From NCBI GenBank assembly GCA_027257055.1, contig JAPVLO010000133.1, positions 5,084,001 through 5,148,000 on the forward strand: DNA of 64,000 nucleotides. Direction: 5' to 3'. Each line of letters begins with the position of its first letter. Within the stretch, counting starts at the first letter, position 1. The notes under the pieces are model-generated. The model worked only from the letters and a program-made list of their open reading frames with translations. It did not search any database and was not told the origin of the DNA. Positions 55,971-64,000 of this stretch are shown one piece after another. Both the position numbers and the translations under genes were made by a program. This stretch comes from Cephalopachus bancanus (lineage: Eukaryota > Chordata > Mammalia > Primates > Tarsiidae).

Positions 55971-56245
55971 TTATTTATTTTTTGAGTCAGAGTCTCACTC
56001 TGTCACCCAGGCTGGAGTGCAGTCACATGCTCATGGCCACCACAGCCATGACCTGCTAGGCTCAGGTGATTCTTCTGCCTCCGCCTTCCAAGTAGCTGGA
56101 ATGGCAGCTTTTTTTTTTTTCTTAATTATAGAGATAGGTCTCACTAAGTTGCCCAGGCTAGTCTCAAACTCATGGGCTCAGGCAATTCTCTCACCTTGGA
56201 CTCCCAAAGTGCTGGGATCATAGGTGTGAGCCACTGCGCCCTGCC
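55971..56245 (-). mobile_element. Alu (dimeric, internal deletion)
   Basis: A reverse Alu with T-rich tail, CTCTGTCACCCAGGCTGGAG, GCTCATGGCCACCACAGCC (local variant) and GAGCCACTGCGCCCTGCC. The part of the right arm between AAGTAGCTGGAATGGCAG and the linker is shortened. Inserted in the L2 relic. Confidence 0.9.
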
Positions 56246-56655
56246 ACCTTCTTTATTTAAATTCTCTCCCCTGATGGCCTCACCTAGCCCTTGCCTTTGA
56301 ATGCCATTTGCATGCTGAGGCCTTTTAAGTAATATGTCTGTCTCCAACCTGCCCCTCAACTATGGGCTCAGGGCTCAATGTCTGCAGGACCCCGTATTCA
56401 GCTTTTTAACAGACATCTGAAATTTAACATGTCCAAAGCTGATACTCCTGCCTGCCGCCGCCGCTGTTTTCTTGTTGGTAAGTAGGGACTCAGTTGACAT
56501 TCTGCTCCGAGTCTACCTGCTTCCACTACCTCCACCACTAATGCCTCAGTCCAGGCATCGGTCCCTTTCACCTGAATCAGTGCAGTCGCCTCTTCCTGTT
56601 CTCGGCCTCCACCTGTTATCCCTAGAATCTGTTCACGGCAACCAAAGAGATTCTT

Positions 56656-56946
56656 TTTTTTTTGAGTTGGAGTCTCACTCTGTCGCCCAGACTGGAGGGC
56701 AGTGGCTGCTCCTGGCCACCGTAGCCTCGACCTGCTGGGCTGCGGCGATCCTTCCGCCTCAGCCTTCCAAATAGCTGGAACTACAAGCGCGCGCTACCTA
56801 CCACACACGGCTAATTTTTTTGATTTATTGTAGAGATGAGGTCTCACCAAGTTGCCTGGGCGGGTCTCGAACCCGCGGGCTCAGGCAATCCACTCACCTC
56901 AGCCTCCCAAGGCGCGGGATTACAGGCTGAGCCACTGAGCCCGGCT
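56656..56946 (-). mobile_element. Alu, lineage-specific J-derived subfamily
   Basis: A full dimer in reverse with target duplication CCAAAGRGATTCTT at 56642-56655 and 56949-56962. It shares the ATAAATCAAAAAAATTAGCC linker and the GGTGGCCAGGAGCAGCCACTG right arm with copies at 34303 and 54467. Confidence 0.95.
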
Positions 56947-57689
56947 AGCCAAAGGGATTCTTTAAAAACTATAAACAGGTTAGGCCACTGTTTTGTCCAA
57001 AGTCCTCCAATGGCCCCTGTGTCACTAAGGAGAATCCGGAGTCCTTGCTGTGGCCTTCAAGGCCTACAGGGCTTCCTGGACTCACCCCCAGTCTCTGAAC
57101 TCATCCCTGTCTCTCCCTCCTCACTGTTCTCATGCCCCATCCACTGCTCTCTGTTTTTGAACATGCCAGGCGAGCGTCCACTTCAGGGCTCCTGTACTCG
57201 CTGTGGCATCTCTCAGGAATGTTCTTTCTCAGGGGTTCTCATGGCTCGGTCCCTTCTTCCCTTCTGCCCCAATGTCGCTTTGCCAGAGAATCTTCCTTGG
57301 ATACCCCATCTGGAACAGCATGTGTTCGTCCCACTCAGCTCCTTCAGCCTGCTTTATTTTTACTGTCATCTGACACCCTGTATATCGAGTTGACTTTATG
57401 TATTACATGTATGCATTAGCATCTGAAAGCCACAAGGACAGAGACTTTTTGTTCACTGCTGTGAGGGGGGGCCCCCAAAATCCCAGAATTATCTTTTGGA
57501 GGGCAGGCCCCTTGTAGGACAGGTTTCCCCATTAGGTGAGTGTTCTAGGAACCCACCGATATTAGTGGACAAGCTAGTGTTGTTGAAAGGCGCTGCGTTT
57601 GGTTTCAGTGAATTTTGGGGGGGAGAGTTTTTCAAAACACTTGCCCATTTCATGATGGGTGATTTACGAGTGTACCCGCCCACACCACG

Positions 57690-57995
57690 CTGAGTGTTCA
57701 GCAGTTTTTGGCCAAAAACAGCATGACCCCCATGCCCCAACCTCCCCATCACTCATCTCACCCTGAGCGACTTTTTTTTCTTTGCTTGTTTCCCTGGGTG
57801 AAAAGTGTCCTCAAAGGGAAATGTTATAAAAAATGGCAGAAGCACTAAAAGGGATCAAAATTGACAAGTTCAAAGACACTTGAAAAAGTGTCTCTATAGG
57901 TGTATTGCATCAAATGGAGAGTGCTTTGAAGATGACTGAAGTTTACACATGTAAGTATACAAATTTTTAAAAAATAAATTCTAGGTCTTTTTGGC
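57690..57995 (+). pseudogene. Mariner transposase 3'-end relic
   Basis: Nucleotide phrases match the 3' part of primate Tc1/mariner elements: TTTTTGGCCAAAAACAGCATG, then CCCTGAGCGACTTTTTTTTC, GTCCTCAAAGGGAAATG, GGTGTATTGCATCAAATGG and GTGCTTTGAAGATGACTG (quoted in order, each separately). The translated start resembles FLAKN...HPPYSPDLAPCDFF of mariner transposase but contains stops and frameshifts. The 5' part is missing or unrecognisable. Inactive fossil. Confidence 0.75.
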
Positions 57996-58185
57996 ATTCC
58001 CCATATATCTCTAACATTGAGAAGAATGGTTGTTAAAGAGAAAGTGCTGAAAGCATTCTCTAAACTTGAATGAAGCATGTTGAGAGGGACACTGCAGCTT
58101 CCTTTCACATGTTCAGATTATTAGACATTGCTCTCAAGATTCTCTGTCCCAATTTTCTTGTGTCTTTAAACAATTTTCGTTAGCT

Positions 58186-58330
58186 TTTTGTTTTGAAACA
58201 ATTATAGACTTACAAATATTTGCAAAAATAGAACAGAGAAGTTCCATCTACCTTTCACCCAGCTTTCCCCAAAAGCATCATCTTCCCTGACTACCCCTTC
58301 TTATTTCATTTGTTTCCTTTTCCCCAGTTT
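58186..58330 (-). repeat. Old L1 LINE 3' end
   Basis: TTTTGAAACAATTATAGACTT, AATAGAACAGAGAAGTTCC and CTTTCACCCAGCTTTCCCC in order match the reverse of an old L1 3' terminus. Confidence 0.6.
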
Positions 58331-58546
58331 CTTCTTTCTTCCAGGATTTGCTTCTAGACTTCCCTTCTCTTATTTTGTAGTGAAGTCATTGATGCACTTT
58401 CTTCAATACCAATATCAAACTTCTTCTCCAAGATGATGGTCCTACCAAGGCTGGGGTAGAACGCATCAGTTAAATGGAAGAAAACAGGTTTAATCCTGTT
58501 TTCATAATAAATAATTAAAAAGAAAAGAAAGGTCATTTCATCTTTT

Positions 58547-58705
58547 TTTTTTAGATTAGAAAATATGGTTTATTTAAAAAGTAAATTAGAAAGAGAGGAG
58601 ATTCATCTCTCCAAGGTAGAGGAGGGGGCCAAAACAAGAAAACATGGCCTGGCCATAGCTCAGAGAGCACCTCGTCACACCATAGCTTGGCAAGGCAATG
58701 GCTGC
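58547..58705 (-). pseudogene. Short processed retrocopy of an mRNA 3' end (source unknown)
   Basis: On the minus strand the insert ends in AATAAA (58569-58574 on +) and then a ten-base A tail 15-20 bases later. The exact 13-bp target duplication CATTTCATCTTTT is at 58534-58546 and 58706-58718. All hallmarks of L1-mediated retroposition are present, but the insert is only about 160 bp and matches no Alu or L1. I infer a 5'-truncated copy of some mRNA 3'UTR; the parent gene is not recognised. Confidence 0.75.
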
Positions 58706-58719
58706 CATTTCATCTTTTA

Positions 58720-60760
58720 AGGTTGTAGTTCTGCAAAGAGATAGTGTTTCTTCTGTAAATTCTGTATAGCAACTTGCTTGCTGTGACTTCTAAAGAAAGG
58801 CAATTTGTTGACTCCAGTGTGTATTTTATCTCTTATAGGCAACTGTTTAGGAATAATTGAATATGTTCAAATATATCATTTTCTATATATGTTGGTATTT
58901 CTTTTTAAGAAATTATTTATCCTGCTAAGTTGCTGTCATTTTTTAAATTCAGCAAATATTTGTTGTGTACTTACTATGTGTCACGTCCCATCCTAACAAT
59001 GGTTTCTTTGTCCCAAGATGATCTGGGATGAACATCACCATTAAGGCCTGGTAAGTCCTGATGGATTGAAAACTCCAGTCTTCCCAGTCAGTAGGTTATT
59101 CTCCATGTAATGGGCATTCATGTTCAGGTCATAAGGGCATGATTATGCTCTAAAAGCTGGTTTCCAGAGTAAAAAAAAAAAAAAAAAGAACCAGTGTCCC
59201 TTCTAATGTGCTCCACATATAAGATAACCACCATTTGGCGAAATAAGGGCCATCAATTTCATAATCAGTAAAAAGAGGTTATGCCTGGGACATCACTAAC
59301 AGCTGTTGTTAAAGTCCTTTTAACAACAGTAAATGCCCCCTTCATATTCAATATGATTAGAAACCTGCCCCATCGCAGTGTATTCCTGCAATCCTGCTAC
59401 TCTCCAGTACTAGCAGTGTGATTACTGTGTGTCTGAACCATCCTTGTTCCCACCTGTGGATCCAGCATACGTGTTAACCACAGCCCTTTTTACTCGGATG
59501 AATCTTGGTTTGGATGATAAATGAAATGGTCAACCCGAGTGGTATGGTCTCTGGGATAAACCATCACGGCGCCATTCCTATTTATTGGTATTACCTTGTC
59601 ACAAGCTGTGAAAACAGTTTTCCTTTTGATTGTTTCTTCCTGAGTTGTCACAAAGACCTTCACATAAAATCACTCTCTCCCATTAAAGTAATTATTGAAA
59701 CTCCCTTCAGTAATGACCACTTGTTTTAGTTTTCCTCCTCAGATTCCAGAGACCAAATGTAGAGGTTGCTTTTGCTGGGTCAGGATCAAAATTGTTCAGA
59801 GGCACCAGCCTTGGACAGGGAAAATTTTGTCTGACTATCTAATCCACAGGAATCTTAAAGAGACATTTTTCCCTGGTAATATTATCTTGTAGAAAGAGTC
59901 TGTGATTGACTGCTAATTTTAGTCCTGAGAATGGGAAAATCAACGGACTTAATTTCAGTGGACCATGTGTATTTGTGGACTAAAAAGATACTTAATGTCT
60001 CTAGAGTTGCTACGACGGAATTAAGAATTGAAAGGTGAATCTGGGTGGCCTCTGTGGACTTAATCTCTGTTAAAACTATTTAATCTCTGTGATTCACAAG
60101 GAAGATTTTCTTGAGTTGATGAGTATAACATTTCTGGGATTAGGTGTTTCTACAATTGTATTCTTGGCTTATGGTAGCAGTACCACTATTTAATTTTGCA
60201 ACATTGATCACTAATTTTTTTTTCCATTTATGGCTATGTCCTTTTAGTACTGAAGCACTCAATCAACTCAATGTAAAAAAAAATTCTTTTTAATAATGTG
60301 GGATCATGAAGACAAAACAACTAGTGAGGAAACTGAATTGTTTTTATCTGATTGTTTTGCTGTTTTGTAACCCTTCTGTGAAATATGGGTAATTCTACTA
60401 TTTTTGACTTTCCTGATACAGTTGCTGTAAGAGTAAGTTATATACTTAGTAAAACATTATGAGCATTTGGGATAATAGATGCAAAATGAATTCATTGTTC
60501 TTATTTGTAGCTTGTTTGAAAAATTAGATAAAATGAGACAAAGTAGCCAAAGTGTGTTTTTGTTTTTCTCCCCCCTTTTTCCTTCCTTTATTTAAAATGA
60601 AAGTATATTCAAAAATATTATTTTTAGCATAGTCAGCTTCATTATAAGACACCGATGGACATTGAAATATAAGTGCTACTTCTCTGGTGTTGATTTAAAC
60701 AAATCCCATGCTTTTATGACTATTAAGAAGGTCCAGTAATAGGCCCTCAATCCCTTCTTT
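58720..60760. other. Noncoding DNA, no gene seen
   Basis: AT-rich unique sequence with an A17-like run at 59170-59187 and TAAT-rich stretches between 59930 and 60480. No repeat was recognised. Confidence 0.4.
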
Positions 60761-60786
60761 ATTTTGGGGGAGACAGCTTGGTTCAC

Positions 60787-61684
60787 TTTATTTTTTTATA
60801 TGAAAACCCTATGTTGTTGCCACTGCTGGAGCCTGGGTCCTCTGCATGGAGACTCTGGTGTGGGTCTTGACGAGATGGTCGGTGAATTCTTGATAAGGAA
60901 ACTTGATGAATACTGTCTCTTTCCAGAAGTCAGGAGTCAAGTAACTATAGGTCCTAGAGATGGCAACAAAGGTGGCCTTGGCAAAGTTGTCCAGGGTGGC
61001 AGTGCATCCCCTGGCCAAGGTGTATCAGTCATCAATGCCACTCATCATCAGCAGTTTCTTGGGCATGGGGGAAAGTCGATGCCAGTGCCCCTGGGGGCAG
61101 GGATAAGGCACACCAGCACAGAACTGTAGTGGCCAGTCACCTTGCAAGGGACGGTGTGGGGCTTGCTGATCTTTTTTCCCCCAGTAGCCTCTCCAAACAG
61201 GGATGATGGACAGGGCTAGGATGATGGCCCCTTGGATGGCAGTGGCTACTTCCTTTGAGCACCTAACACCCAGACTGACGTGGCCATCATAGTCACTGAT
61301 GGTAACAAATGCCTTGAACCTGATCCATTGGCCAGCGTAGGTCTGCTTTTGCATGGGCGTCATCTTCAAAACCTCATCCTTCAAAGACATGCCAAGGAAT
61401 AAGTCGATGATCTCAGACTCCTTGATGAGCAGGGAGAAGGGATAGACCTCCAGTGACTTGATCTTCATGTCCTTGACCAGGCGACCCAACTTGGTGACTG
61501 GCATCCACTCCTTGTCCTTGGCCTTACCTTGGCGAACTCCATGGCCTCGCCCCCGACCCTGACCATGGTCGCTACCTCAGCCCTGGAGGCTACTGCCAAA
61601 ACCTCGGCAAAAGCCACCACGGCTTCCTATTTCAGGGCCTCCGGGACCTCCAGGCCCTCCCACTGCACCTGTGTCATCCACCAT
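60787..61684 (-). pseudogene. RPS2 (40S ribosomal protein uS5) processed pseudogene
   Basis: An intronless, nearly full-length copy of the RPS2 mRNA. The start codon (ATGGTGGATGAC) is at 61684, the stop equivalent near 60806 and the 3'UTR hexamer AATAAA at about 60788-60793. Recognisable blocks include [76 protein letters not shown] and [16 protein letters not shown]. It is disabled by a stop in the N-terminal Arg-Gly repeat region, a frameshift after GYWG, and a TGA where GIDDCY should read Cys (61023-61025). No clear poly-A or target duplication remains, so it is old. Multi-exon RPS2 lies elsewhere. Confidence 0.93.
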
Positions 61685-61715
61685 TTGGTATTTTTTTGGA
61701 AAAAAAAATACCAAA
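61684..61715. repeat. 14-bp-arm inverted repeat beside the RPS2 pseudogene
   Basis: TTTGGTATTTTTTT and AAAAAAATACCAAA arms separated by four bases, followed by a duplicated AAGCTCCAATCTCTT (61713-61727 and 61731-61745). It sits exactly at the 5' boundary of the pseudogene. Confidence 0.85.
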
Positions 61716-61749
61716 GCTCCAATCTCTTGAAAAGCTCCAATCTCTTCTT

Positions 61750-64000
61750 AACCCAAGGAACTGGGCTGAATGGTGAAAGGAAACTTCTCCTAATAGTTAT
61801 CCCTCTTCCTATGTCATCAATTTCATACCCTTCACCCAACCTGCCCCGCCTAGAAAATCCATAACAAAATCTGGAGTTTTCCCTTTAATATGAGCCGAGC
61901 CAGCTCCCTATCTAGGGATCCCGGGGTGTTTTTATAAAACACTGCCTGGACAATTGCCCCCAAAGCCCTGCAGTTCTTGAGTGGATACGCAGGTTCCATG
62001 ACTTGAAGGTAAAGGCATCAGGTTCTTGGAGAGGTTGGGGAGGGAGACTGGGCTTCTAGTCTTCCAGGAAACCAACCCCACCAGGATCATCTTGATAGGT
62101 CATATTATACATCATATGCTAAGAACACCTGTGGTTTTCTTAAAAGCTGAAGACCTGCAAGAAGAAGGTAAGATGGAAAAATAGATTGTTGTTTCTGATG
62201 AAAAGCAATGCCTGATTTCTAACTTGGAGACAGGAACTATCCATAATGCACTGTATCATTTTTTGGCAGGGTTACTCTGAGTAGCCTGTGCACATCCCCA
62301 TAGTTCCCAAGAAAGGTGCTCGCTGTCTTCCAGCCATTAACAGGACCAGGATTTGTTGACATGCCAAGGCTAGGATTTGGGTATCTGAATTGGGAAATGG
62401 GATGTGATCATTTGGTTGGAGAACTCTAGGTTTCTCAAGTACTTTTGTTCCATGAGTGATTCCTAGAAAACATAGGAGCTGCCATAGCAACTGTAAGTCT
62501 ACCAGATGGGAACCAGGTAGTGGATACAGTGGGGGTGGGCATGTGTTTGTAGGGGAAAGGTGACATCTTTCAGGCTGTGCTTTGCTGGAAGGTTTGCCCT
62601 TCAAGCAGGGACTGCCTCAGGCAACATTTCCCTAACTTGGAAGAGCTGCTCCTCTCTCCCACTCCTCTCCCCCACTCCTCTCCCCCACCCCACACTCACA
62701 GCCTCATCCCCCAACCCAGAGGTGTAATTTTCTAACCTGGTCACCCAAGGTCCCTTTGTTGTGGCTCTTTCCTGGGCCGGTATGCTCTGGGCCTTGTCTG
62801 TTTCTCACATTGACCAGATTTCCTATGAAATGCCACCTGCACCATGCCCTATTCCCCAGGGTATTTATTTCTGATTTCCAAGGGAACTGGACATTATCTG
62901 GTGATCTAATTCGAACAAAAACAGAAAGGGTAGAGTGGTTAAGACATTATCTTTCCTGATGCAGAGGTGGAGGATAGCGGGCTCCCAGAGCAGCCCTATT
63001 TTAACTCAGAGATATATATCTTTCAGTGGTGAAATTCCAGGAGCTGTGTTTCAAATTATTGGGAGGAGTGTTCTGGGGATAAGGACGTATACTTTGGCAC
63101 CCTTAAAGTCACGCACATAGAATCAATGCCTGTGCAGAGTAGGGAAGGCCCAGCCCTGGAGTCTCAGAGAGCCACTGTCTCTGTCTTGGTGTCACCATCA
63201 TTGATGAGGAGAAGCTGTCACAGAGGACAGCCCGAGACGTGCCCAACTGCTCCGTCAACAGGAGACCGAGGTCTGCACGTGCCTCTCCCCTCCCAAAGGG
63301 TTGGCAGGGAAACAAGGTGCTGGGTGCCCGCCCCGTGCACATGTGCCCCCACCCAGATACTCCCAGCCTCACCCCACAGTTTGCCTGCAGGCTGGTTCCT
63401 AAAAGATCAGAAAGCCTGCAGGCTTGGGATGTGTGACCTCACAGTGTGTGCCTGGTGGCATCCAGTTGTGCATGGCCACTGATCAAATCTCCACTCTGCT
63501 CTCTAACTGTCCTTGGAAAACAGCAGCCATCCTTTGTTTCTGATTACATAACGACTTAGGCCTAAAAACTTAAAAACAAAAATGCCAACAGCAGTTTTGG
63601 TCTGACACTGTTTATGTTTCATTTTTGCTCTGCTAATCCAGGCCTTTCGGAATATCTTCCTAGCCTGGCTAGGACGTAGTCACTGAGTTACTGACAGGGC
63701 GGGCCTCTGATTTAACTCTGAACGCCTAGGAGAACTTCCCATGTGACTTACAGGATTCCCAGTGAGAAGCAAGAGCACTGTTGTTGGTTCTTAATCATGG
63801 TGTGGTTTCTTCCTGTAAACGTGAGTTTTTTATACTCACAAATGCACACAGGTGTGGGGTTTCCTGTGCTGGCCAAGCACACGCAGCCACCCCACGGAGT
63901 AGTCTCCGTCTACTTATCGTTTTCTCTTTTGAAGTAACTGCTCCACTGCTCCTAGATTATTAGATGATAGTAAATACAGAAAGATGCTTAGCAAAGCCAC
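61750..64000. other. Noncoding DNA, no gene seen
   Basis: Unique average-composition sequence to the window end. It contains a C/T-rich tandem at 62651-62695 (about three copies of a 14-15 base CCACTCCTCTCCC unit). No coding exon was recognised. Confidence 0.45.

Larger units (their letters stand above)
55000..57460 (+). mobile_element. L2 LINE relic interrupted by three Alus
   Basis: L2 pieces occur in the correct order along 2.4 kb: ORF2-derived text at 55425-55520 (TCAGTTCTCATCTGCC, CACCTTCTCCTTGAAG), 56380-56440 (CATCTGAAATTTAACATGTC), 56520-56640 (CTTCCACTACCTCCACC), 56990-57120 (AAGTCCTCCAATGGCCCCTG, GCCTTCAAGGCCTACAGGG) and a 3' end near 57420-57460. Alus at 55540-55819, 55971-56245 and 56656-56946 split it. 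Reading frames across it are fossil LINE and Alu sequence, not genes. Confidence 0.7.

Noticed and set aside
55425..57393. Frames of 100-185 codons between 55.4 and 57.4 kb
   Set aside because: They translate antisense Alu and fossil L2 sequence; no intact transposase or host domain.
61529..61864. A 111-codon + strand frame at the RPS2 pseudogene
   Set aside because: It is the antisense of the pseudogene's N-terminal region plus the adjacent hairpin; no independent evidence.
1..64000. CRISPR arrays, operons, prophage or other bacterial systems
   Set aside because: The sequence is clearly primate nuclear DNA. The only regular array (39.9-40.5 kb) is contiguous tandem units without spacers.
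1..64000. tRNA, U-snRNA, Y RNA or microRNA genes
   Set aside because: I looked for characteristic boxes and ends and saw none convincing apart from the 5S-like fragment; short RNAs could be missed by eye.

Overview
The window is vertebrate, specifically primate, nuclear DNA. It carries spliced genes with GT/AG introns, large CpG islands and dimeric Alu elements. One protein-coding gene can be read with confidence: the homeobox gene DLX6 on the minus strand. Its three coding exons are 8161-8575, 7037-7230 and 4924-5175 and encode 286 residues. The locus therefore corresponds to the DLX5/DLX6 cluster (human 7q21.3), seen from the strand opposite to DLX6. The left edge is the DLX5-DLX6 intergenic interval; the long right side is the flank upstream of DLX6. 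Several DLX6 residues differ from the human protein as I remember it. Most legible Alu copies share a non-human right-arm pattern, and no young AluS or AluY copy is recognisable. I infer a non-human primate outside the anthropoids, perhaps a tarsier, but this is tentative.

Layout: 1-880 and about 2640-2900 are AT-rich, TAAT-rich blocks placed like the known I56i and I56ii forebrain/limb enhancers. A consensus splice donor at 1123 on the + strand fits the first exon of the antisense lncRNA DLX6-AS1 (Evf2). 4200-9050 is DLX6 with its 3'UTR, introns, CpG-island promoter and an upstream CCAAT/CRE pair. From 9 to 24 kb, CpG-rich islands (10.2-12.3, 14.8-15.8, 16.2-17.6, 20.4-21.4 and 23.3-24.3 kb) alternate with short AT-rich blocks that look like regulatory DNA. 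The first ~27 kb contains no recognisable Alu, L1 or L2, as expected of a transposon-free developmental regulator locus.

From 27 kb rightwards the sequence is ordinary intergenic or lncRNA-intronic DNA: MIR, L2 and L1 relics, a hAT (MER1-like) element with 8-bp target duplications, a mariner relic, about a dozen Alu copies, microsatellites, a nine-copy 60-bp minisatellite (39.9-40.5 kb), local duplications, a short retrocopied 3'UTR (58.5 kb) and an RPS2 processed pseudogene (60.8-61.7 kb). No second functional protein gene was found.

How the parts may work together (established for the mammalian locus, inferred here): the intergenic enhancers drive DLX5 and DLX6, the antisense lncRNA starts beside one of them and runs through DLX6, and the CpG-rich upstream domain is typical of Polycomb-regulated developmental genes. 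I saw no clear evidence of a wholly new system. The most unusual items are a possible L1-Alu chimeric insertion, a possible 5S rRNA-derived fragment, the minisatellite, a Grainyhead-type palindrome cluster and the lineage-specific Alu signature.
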